Source of the DNA: Comamonadaceae bacterium
GTDB taxonomy: Bacteria > Pseudomonadota > Gammaproteobacteria > Burkholderiales > Burkholderiaceae_C
DNA: 10,326 nucleotides
Reading direction: 5' to 3'
NCBI GenBank assembly: GCA_947374485.1
Contig: CANCCF010000145.1
Span: 1-10,326 of the forward strand
The notes beneath the pieces are model-generated. The model saw only the letters and a program-made list of their open reading frames with translations. It searched no databases and was not told the origin of the DNA. This document shows positions 1-6,400 of this stretch, piece after piece. A program made the position numbers and the translations under genes. Position 1 is the first letter of the stretch, and each line of letters opens with the position of its first letter.

Positions 1-1113
1 TTCGCCCGGTGCCTCTTCGGTACCGGCAAACATGCCACCCATCATCACCGTGCCAGCGCCGGCTGCAATCGCCTTGGAGATATCGCCGCTGTAGCGCACA
101 CCGCCGTCCGCAATCAGTGGCACGCCGGTGCCGCGCAGGGCTGTGGCGACGTTGTCAATGGCGGTGATTTGCGGCACGCCGACACCGGCCACGATGCGGG
201 TGGTACAGATGGAGCCTGGGCCAATGCCCACCTTGACGGCATCGGCTCCGGCTTCCACCAGCGCCAAAGCAGCCGCGCCGGTGGCGATATTGCCGCCCAC
301 CACATCCACCTGCGGGAAGTTCTGCTTGACCCAGCGCACGCGCTCGATCACGCCCTTGCTGTGGCCGTGCGCCGTGTCGACCACGATGGCATCCACACCG
401 GCATTCACCAAGGCCTGCACACGTTCTTCGGTGCCTTCGCCCACACCCACAGCTGCGCCCACGCGCAGGCGGCCGGTGGCATCGCGCGCGGCGTTGGGGA
501 AGTTGAGTTGCTTGGTGATGTCTTTGACGGTGATCAGGCCCTTGAGTTCAAAGGCCTCGTTCACCACCAGCAAGCGCTCCAGCTTGAATTTGTTGAGCAG
601 CGCCTTGGCATCTTCGGGCGTGGTGCCGTCAGGCACGGTGATCAGGCGCTCGCGTGGCGTCATGATCTCGCGTACCGGCTGGTCGTAGCGGGTCTCGAAG
701 CGCAGGTCGCGCCCGGTCACAATGCCCACCACCTTGCCACCATCGCAGACCGGAAAGCCGGACACACCCAGCTTGTCGGACAGCGCCATGACCTGGCGCA
801 CCGTGGTCTCGGGGGTGATCACCACCGGGTCGCGCAGCAGGCCGGATTCGTAGCGCTTGACCTTCAGAACCTGCGCGGCCTGCTCGGCCACGGTCAGGTT
901 CTTGTGCACGATGCCGATGCCACCTTCCTGCGCGATCGCGATGGCCAGGCGGGCCTCGGTCACGGTATCCATCGCGGCGGAGACCAGCGGCAGATTCAGG
1001 GCGATATTGCGGGAAAAACGGGTGGCGAGAGAGGTGTCCTTGGGGAGGACCTGGGAGAACGCTGGTACCAACAACACAGCGTCGAAGGTCAGCGCTTTGC
1101 CGAGAAGGCGCAT
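1..1113 (-). CDS. guaB: IMP dehydrogenase (GuaB), 3' end cut by window edge
   Basis: Inosine-5'-monophosphate dehydrogenase oxidises IMP to XMP with NAD+, the committed cytosolic step of guanine nucleotide synthesis. The frame is open from the ATG at 1113 to the left edge, giving 371 residues of a family usually near 490. The N-terminus opens with MRLLGKALTFDAVLLVPAFS, followed by the substrate-barrel segment SAAMDTVTEARLAIAIAQEGG. Two CBS-domain repeats occupy roughly residues 95-205. The catalytic loop GIGPGSICTTR carries the nucleophile Cys303 (codon at 205-207). The IMP phosphate-binding segment IADGGVRYSGDI and the stretch ending GTEEAPGE come just before the cut; the flap and C-terminus are missing. 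A GGAG lies 8 nt before the ATG. It is divergent from the DUF4124 gene. In Burkholderiales guaA commonly follows guaB, but that would lie outside this window. Identification is secure. Confidence 0.98.
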   Translation of the reverse strand, partial: MRLLGKALTFDAVLLVPAFSQVLPKDTSLATRFSRNIALNLPLVSAAMDTVTEARLAIAIAQEGGIGIVHKNLTVAEQAAQVLKVKRYESGLLRDPVVITPETTVRQVMALSDKLGVSGFPVCDGGKVVGIVTGRDLRFETRYDQPVREIMTPRERLITVPDGTTPEDAKALLNKFKLERLLVVNEAFELKGLITVKDITKQLNFPNAARDATGRLRVGAAVGVGEGTEERVQALVNAGVDAIVVDTAHGHSKGVIERVRWVKQNFPQVDVVGGNIATGAAALALVEAGADAVKVGIGPGSICTTRIVAGVGVPQITAIDNVATALRGTGVPLIADGGVRYSGDISKAIAAGAGTVMMGGMFAGTEEAPGE

Positions 1114-1134
1114 GTCAAAGCTCCAAAAGGGCAG

Positions 1135-1140
1135 ATTGTA
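1135..1140 (-). promoter_or_regulatory. possible guaB -10 element (TACAAT)
   Basis: On the minus strand TACAAT matches five of six bases of the sigma-70 -10 consensus and ends 21 nt before the guaB ATG, leaving room for a short leader containing the GGAG ribosome site. I see no convincing -35 hexamer at 16-18 nt, so this is only a plausible core element. Confidence 0.35.
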
Positions 1141-1175
1141 CCCGTGCGTGCATAGCCGGCGTGCTCGCCCGAGGC

Positions 1176-1181
1176 TACACT
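1176..1181 (+). promoter_or_regulatory. possible -10 element of a leaderless DUF4124 transcript
   Basis: TACACT matches four of six -10 positions and ends exactly 6 nt before the ATG at 1188. Transcription would then begin at or next to the start codon. This fits the absence of a Shine-Dalgarno at normal spacing: the nearest purine-rich stretch, GAGG at 1171-1174, is 13 nt away. No -35 is recognisable. Confidence 0.3.
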
Positions 1182-1187
1182 GGGCGC

Positions 1188-1706
1188 ATGAAAATACATT
1201 CAGTCCTTACCACCCTGGCCCTGATTGGAATCTGCAACATCGCTTTCGCACAGTGGCAATGGCTGGACAATGAAGGACGCAAGGTCTACAGCGACCGTGC
1301 ACCCCCGCTGGATGTGCCGGCGAAAAATATTCTCAAGCGTGCCGCTGCTGCCCCCAAGGCGACACAAGCCTCAAACCCCATTGCAGCCGAAGCCGGTACT
1401 GCCACTGCGGCAACACCTGCAGCGGTGTCCAGCAGCGCAGCGGGCAATGGACTGGACAAGGAACTGGCAGCCAAAAAGAAGTTGGCGGCTGAGGCAGAGG
1501 CGGCCAAGCGCCGGGCTGATGAAGAGCGCATTACCAAAGCCAAGATCGAGAACTGCGCCCGCGCCAAGCAAAGCCAGGCCACGTACGATTCGGGTGTGCG
1601 CATTTCACGCACCAACGCCGCAGGCGAGCGAGAAATCATGGACGATCCGGCACGCGCTGCAGAGCGTGCGCGTATCCAGGCCATCATTGACAGCGATTGC
1701 CGGTAG
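1188..1706 (+). CDS. exported DUF4124-domain protein
   Basis: A 172-residue protein of unknown function. Residues 1-21 form a clear signal peptide: basic MKIH, a hydrophobic core, and cleavage after AFA. The mature protein begins with the DUF4124 core QWQWLDNEGRKVYSDRAPP at about residues 22-40, a small beta-rich module found in proteobacterial envelope proteins. Residues 50-88 are a low-complexity Ala/Thr/Ser linker. Residues 89-122 are rich in Lys, Glu and Ala and probably form a coiled coil. Two cysteines remain in the mature part (123 and 171, the latter second from the end) and could form a disulfide in the periplasm. I chose the ATG at 1188 because an upstream in-frame GTG at 1161 would put nine extra residues ahead of the signal peptide. 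It is divergent from guaB and convergent with rnfH. Family membership is fairly sure; the role is unknown. Confidence 0.85.
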   Translation: MKIHSVLTTLALIGICNIAFAQWQWLDNEGRKVYSDRAPPLDVPAKNILKRAAAAPKATQASNPIAAEAGTATAATPAAVSSSAAGNGLDKELAAKKKLAAEAEAAKRRADEERITKAKIENCARAKQSQATYDSGVRISRTNAAGEREIMDDPARAAERARIQAIIDSDCR

Positions 1707-1756
1707 GCCGCTCGCCATTCTTCTCCCAATGCGCGCCCTGTCTGGCAGGCAAGCGC

Positions 1757-2104
1757 CTAGTAACCGGACTTGGCACCGGCGCGGCGTTTGGCAAACAGAC
1801 CGGTTCGGCCGCTGCCTTGGCGGCTGAAACGCTCGCGGCGCGCCACCTTGGGGTCCACCTTCAAGGCACGGTACAGCTCGATGCGGTCACCATCTCGCAG
1901 CAGCTGATCCGCTGCAGCCTTGCGGCCCCAAATGCCGGTCTGCAAACCATCCACCGCGTCATCCGGCACCCCTGCCAGCAAACGGCTCTCGCGGATGGCA
2001 TCCAGCACAAGGCTGCCAAGGGGCAAATGCAGTTCCACCACCGCCACGGCACGCGCCGCGGCACCGAAGCACACCGTTACCAGCAGGCCCTGCTCACTCA
2101 CCAT
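1757..2104 (-). CDS. rnfH: RnfH family protein (ubiquitin-like beta-grasp, UPF0125)
   Basis: A 115-residue protein of the RnfH/YfjF family, a small cytosolic beta-grasp (ubiquitin-like) protein whose biochemical role is unresolved. The name comes from its position near rnf electron-transport genes in some bacteria; no rnf genes are seen here. The C-terminal half carries the family signature: GIWGRKAAADQLLRDGDRIE at residues 57-76, then LYRALKVDPKVARRERF at 77-93. The tail (94-115) is basic and probably disordered. The ATG at 2104 is preferred over an in-frame upstream start because the conserved beta strand begins at VSEQGLLVTVCFG. It overlaps the 3' end of ratA by 11 nt, so the two are almost certainly co-translated. 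The ratA-rnfH pairing is a widespread proteobacterial arrangement. Confidence 0.92.
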   Translation of the reverse strand: MVSEQGLLVTVCFGAAARAVAVVELHLPLGSLVLDAIRESRLLAGVPDDAVDGLQTGIWGRKAAADQLLRDGDRIELYRALKVDPKVARRERFSRQGSGRTGLFAKRRAGAKSGY

Positions 2105-2537
2105 AAACCTGCCTTGCCCGCTTGACGAAGGCTTCCACCAGGCTGGATGCAATCTTGTCAAACACAGGGCCTACCAACCTGCCCAACATGGCATTGTCAA
2201 AGCCGTAGTGCAGCGTCAGCTCCACCCTGCAGGCGCGCTGGCTGCCGTCGCCAACGGGCAGAAAATTCCATTCGCCATCCAGCTTGGAGAACGGCCCCTT
2301 GACCAGCTTGAGCACCACCCGCTCGCCAGGAACATGGGTGTTGCTGGTGACAAAGGTCTGGCGAATGCCGCCAAAAGAAATGCTGATTTCGGCCAGCATG
2401 CCTTTCTCGCTGTGCTCCAGCACGCGTGCCTGGTCGCACCATGGAAGAAATTGCGGGTACTGGGCCACATCGGTAACCAGCCGGTACATTTCTTCGGGGC
2501 TGTACCAGATGAGTACGGACTTGTGAACAGTTTTCAT
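2094..2537 (-). CDS. ratA: RatA family protein (START/COQ10-like, coenzyme Q-binding fold)
   Basis: A 147-residue single-domain START-like protein of the polyketide-cyclase/COQ10 group. In E. coli RatA (PasT) was described as a toxin that blocks 70S assembly, while the mitochondrial homologue COQ10 binds ubiquinone. Which role applies here cannot be told from sequence. The N-terminus MKTVHKSVLIWYSPEEMYRL, then VTDVAQYPQFLPWC at residues 21-34, is the family hallmark. The C-terminal helix contains GPVFDKIASSLVEAFVKRA at about 125-143. The ATG at 2537 matches the conserved family start; a longer in-frame start at 2612 would add 25 unrelated residues and overlap the promoter region. It is divergent from smpB with 95 nt between them and overlaps rnfH by 11 nt. 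The smpB/ratA/rnfH neighbourhood is conserved across many proteobacteria. Confidence 0.94.
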   Translation of the reverse strand: MKTVHKSVLIWYSPEEMYRLVTDVAQYPQFLPWCDQARVLEHSEKGMLAEISISFGGIRQTFVTSNTHVPGERVVLKLVKGPFSKLDGEWNFLPVGDGSQRACRVELTLHYGFDNAMLGRLVGPVFDKIASSLVEAFVKRARQVYGE

Positions 2538-2557
2538 AGAATCGGGGTATGCGCGGG

Positions 2558-2563
2558 ATTGTA
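2558..2563 (-). promoter_or_regulatory. possible ratA-rnfH -10 element (TACAAT)
   Basis: TACAAT on the minus strand ends 20 nt before the ratA ATG, the same layout as upstream of guaB. No good -35 is visible at standard spacing, and there is no strong Shine-Dalgarno before ratA. Confidence 0.35.
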
Positions 2564-2632
2564 GACAAGCCGTGACAGTGCCTCTTCCTGGGCACGGCTT
2601 TCTTTCTGACAACCCGTCCCCATATCCGACCC

Positions 2633-3106
2633 ATGGCCAAAAAACCCGAAACCGCGACCCGCATTGCAGACAACAAAAAGGCCGCCTTCAACTATTTCTT
2701 TGAAGAGCGGCTGGAAGCGGGCATTGTGCTGGAGGGCTGGGAGGTCAAGTCCTTGCGTGAAGGCAAGGTCCAACTGACCGAGGGCTATGTGGTGGCGCGC
2801 AGCGGCGAGCTCTTCCTCATCGGCCTGCAAATCCACCCCCTGCACACCGCCTCCACCCACATCAGCCCGGACAAGGTGCGCACCAAGAAGCTGCTGCTGC
2901 ACAAGGAGCAGATCCAGCGTCTGACTGCCAAGGTAGAGCAAAAGGGTTACACCCTGGTGCCGATCAACCTGCACTGGAAGGCGGGCAAGGTGAAGTGCGA
3001 GATTGCCCTGGCCAAGGGCAAGGCCGAGCACGACAAGCGCGACACCATCAAAGACCGCGAAGGCAAGCGCGAAGTCGAGCGCGCCATGAAGAACCACCGA
3101 AGCTAG
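2633..3106 (+). CDS. smpB: SsrA (tmRNA)-binding protein SmpB
   Basis: SmpB binds the tRNA-like end of tmRNA and delivers it to stalled ribosomes for trans-translation and tagging of the stalled peptide. The 157-residue length is normal for the family. Diagnostic segments are NKKAAFNYFFEERLEAGIVL at residues 14-33 and GWEVKSLREGKVQLTEGYV at 35-53 (oligonucleotide-binding beta barrel). A Lys-rich RTKKLLLHKEQI follows at 83-94. The basic tail from about 129 (HDKRDTIKDREGKREVERAM) becomes helical in the mRNA channel in studied homologues. The ATG at 2633 gives the usual MAKK start. There is no clear Shine-Dalgarno. It is divergent from ratA and followed 20 nt later by a strong terminator. The tmRNA gene ssrA is not in the window. 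Confidence 0.98.
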   Translation: MAKKPETATRIADNKKAAFNYFFEERLEAGIVLEGWEVKSLREGKVQLTEGYVVARSGELFLIGLQIHPLHTASTHISPDKVRTKKLLLHKEQIQRLTAKVEQKGYTLVPINLHWKAGKVKCEIALAKGKAEHDKRDTIKDREGKREVERAMKNHRS

Positions 3107-3124
3107 ATAGAAAAAAGCGCATAC

Positions 3125-3151
3125 AAAAAAGCCCTCTTGCGAGGGCTTTTT
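3125..3151. terminator. rho-independent terminator, bidirectional
   Basis: A perfect GCCCTC / GAGGGC stem (3131-3136 with 3141-3146) has a TTGC loop and is flanked by an A-run on the left and a T-run on the right that extend the pairing. On the plus strand it ends smpB; on the minus strand the A-run becomes a T-run and can end the small basic-protein gene at 3181-3351. It is the clearest terminator in the window. Confidence 0.93.
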
Positions 3152-3180
3152 CCATTGGCGTCAGCGTGAAGCCGCCCGAA

Positions 3181-3351
3181 TCAACCGCCCTTGCTGGGAC
3201 GCTTGCCGGGGTTCTTTTTGCTGCGGGTGGAGACACCGCGCTCCAGGCTCACGCGCTGGCCACGGCCACCTGTGGGCAGGGTGAAGCCAGGCAAGGTGGC
3301 AGGACGGGGAGAGGCTTTGCGGTCAGCTTCGGTAACGATTTTGTTGCCCAT
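3181..3351 (-). CDS. small basic hypothetical protein (56 aa)
   Basis: A 56-residue protein with no family I can name. It opens MGNKIVTEADRKASPRPATL and holds 13 Lys/Arg against 3 Asp/Glu, with frequent Gly, Pro and Ser and no long hydrophobic run. It is therefore cytosolic, strongly basic and probably mostly disordered, perhaps nucleic-acid- or ribosome-associated (inference only). Codon choice (CGT, GGC, CTG, ACC, AAC) is that of a genuine and possibly well-expressed gene, and the frame ends shortly before the bidirectional terminator. A GGAA lies 6 nt before the ATG at 3351. Longer in-frame upstream starts exist, but they run through the promoter region of the divergent deacetylase and lack supporting signals. 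Existence is likely; function unknown. Confidence 0.7.
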   Translation of the reverse strand: MGNKIVTEADRKASPRPATLPGFTLPTGGRGQRVSLERGVSTRSKKNPGKRPSKGG

Positions 3352-3402
3352 TTGGTTTTCCAGGAGAAATAAGTAAAGACCCCCTATTTGAACATTTTTT
3401 TG

Positions 3403-3426
3403 GCGGGCCTCTGACGGACCGCCCGC
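3403..3426. repeat. short inverted repeat in the divergent promoter region
   Basis: GCGGGC (3403-3408) and GCCCGC (3421-3426) can pair around a 12-nt spacer, directly after a run of T at 3395-3401. The T-run precedes the stem on the plus strand, and on the minus strand the stem is followed by A, so it is not an intrinsic terminator in either direction. It sits between the small basic-protein gene and the deacetylase gene and could be an operator, or simply a GC-rich coincidence. Confidence 0.3.
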
Positions 3427-3437
3427 AAGGGGTGCGA

Positions 3438-3443
3438 CACAAT
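3438..3443 (+). promoter_or_regulatory. possible -10 element of a leaderless deacetylase transcript
   Basis: CACAAT matches four of six -10 positions and ends exactly 6 nt before the ATG at 3450. No Shine-Dalgarno is present at normal spacing (AAGGGG at 3427-3432 is 17 nt away), which agrees with a leaderless message. No clear -35. Confidence 0.3.
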
Positions 3444-3449
3444 GCCGGT

Positions 3450-4409
3450 ATGCAAGCCTTTTACAGTGACCGCTTTGTGCTTCCCCTGCCACCCGGCCAC
3501 CGTTTTCCCATGGAAAAGTACCGCCTGCTGCGCGACCGCCTGGCCCTTGAGCTGCCGCAGGTGCGCATGCAGCAGGCACCCGAGGCCACGGAAGGCGAGC
3601 TGGCCCTGGCCCACACCCCGGCCTATATCCAGGCCATTGCGGACGGCTCGGTAGACCCGAAAGTCCTGCGCGAAATCGGCTTCCCCTGGAGCGAGGCCAT
3701 GGCGGCGCGCGCCAGGCGCTCAGTGGGCGGTACCCTCGCTGCGGGACGCGCTGCCATGCGCGAAGGCGTGGCGGCCAACCTGGCGGGCGGCACGCACCAT
3801 TCCTATGCCCACAAGGGCGGCGGCTTTTGCGTTTTCAACGACATGGCGGTGACCGCACGTGTGCTGCAAACCGAGTGGAGCCGCCAGCATGGCAGCCAGC
3901 ACCCGGCGCTGCAGGTGGCCATCATCGACCTCGATGTGCACCAGGGCAACGGCACGGCCAGCATCTTCAGGAATGACAAGAGCGTGTTCACGCTGTCGCT
4001 GCATGGCGAAAAGAACTTTCCCTTCCGCAAGGAAGGCAGCGATCTGGACCTGGCCCTGCCCGATGGCTGCACCGATGGCGACTACCTGGCCAGCCTGGAA
4101 AACGCCCTGCTCGAACTGGAGGGCCGCTTTGCCCCCGGCGTGGTGCTGTACCTTGCCGGGGCTGATCCGCATGAGGGCGACCGTCTGGGGCGCCTGAAGA
4201 TCAGCTATGACGGCCTGCAGGCGCGCGACCGCCGGGTGTTTGACTGGTGCTTTGCGCGCGGCCTGCCTTGCGTGTTCGCCATGGGTGGCGGCTATGGCAC
4301 CGACATCCGCACGACGGTGCAAGTGCAGCACAACACCTACCGCATTGCTGTGGAATATTGGCAGCGCTGGCAGGCCTTGTCAGAGGCGCGCCTGACCGGC
4401 ACCTTCTGA
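3450..4409 (+). CDS. histone deacetylase family protein (zinc amidohydrolase)
   Basis: A 319-residue arginase/deacetylase-fold enzyme of the bacterial HDAC-like superfamily (AcuC, acetylpolyamine amidohydrolase and HDAC relatives). Such enzymes use zinc to hydrolyse N-acyl groups from lysine or small amines. The expected active-site parts are in order: the His-His dyad in GGTHHSYAHKGGGFCVFND (His116, His117), zinc ligands in IDLDVHQGNGT (Asp162, His164), the third ligand in AGADPHEGDRLG (Asp239), and the transition-state tyrosine in MGGGYG (Tyr282). Nothing essential is missing, so it should be active. The ATG at 3450 is chosen because homologues begin close to the QAFYSDRFVLPLPPGHRFP segment; an in-frame GTG at 3432 is the alternative. 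It converges on the GST-like gene with only 4 nt between stop codons. The substrate is unknown; bacteria with no histones use this fold on acetylated proteins, polyamines or metabolites. Confidence 0.93.
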   Translation: MQAFYSDRFVLPLPPGHRFPMEKYRLLRDRLALELPQVRMQQAPEATEGELALAHTPAYIQAIADGSVDPKVLREIGFPWSEAMAARARRSVGGTLAAGRAAMREGVAANLAGGTHHSYAHKGGGFCVFNDMAVTARVLQTEWSRQHGSQHPALQVAIIDLDVHQGNGTASIFRNDKSVFTLSLHGEKNFPFRKEGSDLDLALPDGCTDGDYLASLENALLELEGRFAPGVVLYLAGADPHEGDRLGRLKISYDGLQARDRRVFDWCFARGLPCVFAMGGGYGTDIRTTVQVQHNTYRIAVEYWQRWQALSEARLTGTF

Positions 4410-4413
4410 CCTT

Positions 4414-5367
4414 TTAGCGGGTCTCAGCCCTCTTCAGTACATAGCCAATGCGCGGAAAGTGCACCAGCACCGTCCCTGCGCGCGGGTCCTGGCGCCGGAT
4501 GGTGTAGCGCGTGCGGCTGGCACCCAGCAGTTCACCCGCGGTGGCCTCGGTGCCAAAGCTCTCGGCAGCAACCGTGACCTGGCTGCCCAGGGCTATTCCG
4601 TGTTCATCCTGAAAAGCAGAGTCGTGCAACGGGAAGCCGTCATTGGCTTCAGCACACAGGGCAATCGCCTCGGTGGAGCCCAGTTCCTGCCGCTGGCCAT
4701 GGCCCAGCTTGGCCATGCGATCCATCCAGTGCAGCACGGCAGGCGTGGCCTCCAGAATGCCCGCCAGACCCGGCACCTGGGTGCGGGTGAACCACAGCGG
4801 GTGGTAGGCGGCAAAGTCGGCCACGCAAGGGGTGTTGGAAAGCAGGTAAGTTTGCCCATCCAGCATGTCGGACAAGCGCCGCAAATACGACTTGTAGGCC
4901 GCTGCCGCGTCGGCGGGTGCCATGCGCGCCGCGCCACCGCGCATGGCGCTGCGGTCTGCGCCAAAGGCCTGGGCAAAACCGGGTGGCGCCGTGCTGAACA
5001 GGGCGGCTGCCCCCTGCGGCTGAAAGTTGTACGCCATGGCAGCCCAAAACAGCGTGGTGTCGGCCCACTGGGCCAGCACGCGGGCCAGGCCCCGATCGCG
5101 CTCGGGGTAGAGCCGGGGCTCGGGCTGCAGGTGCTCCAGCACATCGCAGATCAGCGCGGTGTCGCAGTACACATCGCGGCCGATCTGCAGGAAGGGCGTC
5201 TTGCGGTAGCCGCCGGTGAGTGCCACCACATCCGGCTTCGGTGCAACAGCGGGCACGGTGACCGACTTCCAGGCCAATTGCTTGTAGCCCAGCACCGCGC
5301 GGATTTTTTCCGCGAAGGGCGACATGGGGTAGTGGTGAAGCACAAGGGTGTGGGGTTCAGTGGACAC
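4414..5367 (-). CDS. glutathione S-transferase family protein with beta-rich C-terminal extension
   Basis: A 317-residue protein, longer than the usual 200-230 for the superfamily. Residues 6-82 form a thioredoxin-like GST N-terminal domain: the TLVLHHYPMSPFAEKIR segment has Ser16 where the glutathione-activating residue normally sits. The GGYRKTPFLQIG segment has the cis-proline TP at 57-58, and DTALICDVLEHL follows. Residues 88-225 are helical, like a GST C-terminal domain, with DFAAYHPLWF at 184-193. Residues 255-317 predict as beta strands and resemble nothing I can name. The start is GTG at 5367, decided by AGGAG 5 nt upstream; the TTG further up lacks such a site. It overlaps the desaturase end by 11 nt and is last in the operon. 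It may conjugate glutathione to reactive or unsaturated acyl products, or have a non-enzymatic role (inference). Confidence 0.85.
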   Translation of the reverse strand: MSTEPHTLVLHHYPMSPFAEKIRAVLGYKQLAWKSVTVPAVAPKPDVVALTGGYRKTPFLQIGRDVYCDTALICDVLEHLQPEPRLYPERDRGLARVLAQWADTTLFWAAMAYNFQPQGAAALFSTAPPGFAQAFGADRSAMRGGAARMAPADAAAAYKSYLRRLSDMLDGQTYLLSNTPCVADFAAYHPLWFTRTQVPGLAGILEATPAVLHWMDRMAKLGHGQRQELGSTEAIALCAEANDGFPLHDSAFQDEHGIALGSQVTVAAESFGTEATAGELLGASRTRYTIRRQDPRAGTVLVHFPRIGYVLKRAETR

Positions 5368-6394
5368 GGGGTCTCCTGGGGGCAAAAATCAGGTGGAGGG
5401 TTTCGCCCAGGTCGCGTACCTCGGCGCCTTGCAGGGCGCCCTTGCTGGCCAGCAACCGGTGCAAGGCGGGCAGGCGGTAATGTGGCACCGCCGGGTAGAG
5501 GTGGTGCTCCAGGTGGTAATTCACGTGGTGCGGAAAAAGAAAAAAGCGGCCCAGCCAATTGAGCCCGTTGCCCTGGGTGCGGTTGCTGCGCGCAGCCGTC
5601 AGGGGCGAAGACAGGTCGGTCACGGCCCCGTGCTCGCAGATGGCGCGCAGCCGCAAGATGGGCTGCAGTGTGGTGAGCAACGGCAGCAACCAGAGTGCGG
5701 CGTACCAGCCCAGTGCCTGCAGGCCGCCCAACAGCCAGGCCAGCAGCGGTGCTGCGACATGCAAGGCCAGCACCAGCCAGCGGTCTTGCCGGGCAGCGGC
5801 GCGCAGCACGGGCGAGGTGTCGCCCAGCGGGCGCAGGCCCTTCCCGGTTTCCTCGTTGATGGCGGGTGAGCCAAAAAAATAGGCAAAGGTTTTCCAGGCA
5901 TTCAGGCCCAGCACGTCCTCTGCCAGTTTGCGCAGCAAATAGGCCCGCCCCCGCGGGTAGCCGCCGTGGATGGCGGTGTCCGGGTCTTGCGGGCCATACA
6001 GGTGGTTGTGGTGCAGGCGGTGCGTGACGCGGTAGGTGCACATGGAAATGCCGCTGCACATGCCAATGAGCCGCCCCACGCCGTCATTGAGGCGGCGGTT
6101 GGCAAACAGGCGGTAGTGTGCCGCCTCGTGCGCCAGGATGAAGAGGCCGTGCTGGGCCACGCCAATGACCAGCCAGCCGGCCAGAAACCACAGGCTGGGC
6201 CAGGTCAAAAAGCACAGGGCCATGCCCACGGCGATCAGGGCCATTGTTTGCGCGATGGCGAGCAGGGAGCGCGCGGCCGAGAGTTCAGTCAGCGGCCGCA
6301 GTTCCTCACCGGTGAGCAGGCGGCGGGCCCGCACGCTGTGGTCGCCTGGCCTGCGGGTGTCGTCCTGGAAGGCCTGGCCTGTGATGTCCTGCAT
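5357..6394 (-). CDS. membrane fatty acid desaturase family protein
   Basis: A 345-residue integral membrane di-iron enzyme of the fatty-acid-desaturase superfamily, which introduces double bonds (or sometimes hydroxyls) into acyl chains using O2 and an electron donor. All three histidine boxes are present: HEAAH (89-93), HRLHHNH (125-131) and HLEHH (294-298), with extra His in CEHG (255) and PHH (289-290). Hydrophobic stretches at about 43-64, 66-86, 205-224 and 226-243 fit two hairpins that put the boxes on the cytosolic side. The start is the ATG at 6394, because AGGAG lies 6 nt before it; the ATG at 6400 abuts that site, and a frame extension to 6523 would run back into the thioesterase gene. 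It lies 22 nt after the thioesterase and overlaps the GST-like gene by 11 nt. Whether the substrate is a phospholipid acyl chain, an acyl-CoA or a carotenoid-like compound cannot be told. Confidence 0.9.
   Translation of the reverse strand: MQDITGQAFQDDTRRPGDHSVRARRLLTGEELRPLTELSAARSLLAIAQTMALIAVGMALCFLTWPSLWFLAGWLVIGVAQHGLFILAHEAAHYRLFANRRLNDGVGRLIGMCSGISMCTYRVTHRLHHNHLYGPQDPDTAIHGGYPRGRAYLLRKLAEDVLGLNAWKTFAYFFGSPAINEETGKGLRPLGDTSPVLRAAARQDRWLVLALHVAAPLLAWLLGGLQALGWYAALWLLPLLTTLQPILRLRAICEHGAVTDLSSPLTAARSNRTQGNGLNWLGRFFLFPHHVNYHLEHHLYPAVPHYRLPALHRLLASKGALQGAEVRDLGETLHLIFAPRRPRVH
5373..5377 (-). promoter_or_regulatory. ribosome binding site deciding a GTG start (GST-like gene)
   Basis: AGGAG on the minus strand is 5 nt before the GTG at 5367, inside the last codons of the desaturase. 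It supports a GTG start and translational coupling. Confidence 0.8.
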
Positions 6395-6400
6395 GCTCAT

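Noticed and set aside
169..1155. Long plus-strand open frame (328 codons) opposite guaB
   Set aside because: It lies entirely antisense to a clear guaB; its His/Gln/Ala/Gly-rich translation is the usual shadow of a GC-rich gene.
1707..1756. Possible terminator between the DUF4124 gene and rnfH
   Set aside because: Only a four-base CCTG/CAGG stem with no T-run; too weak to call.
2534..3097. Minus-strand open frame opposite smpB
   Set aside because: Leucine- and glutamine-rich shadow of smpB; it would also cover the ratA promoter region.
3352..3614. Longer upstream starts for the small basic protein
   Set aside because: They would cross the deacetylase start region and add sequence that is a shadow of that gene.
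4459..5562. Plus-strand open frame (367 codons) opposite the GST-like and desaturase genes
   Set aside because: It spans two real genes on the other strand and has biased, low-information composition.
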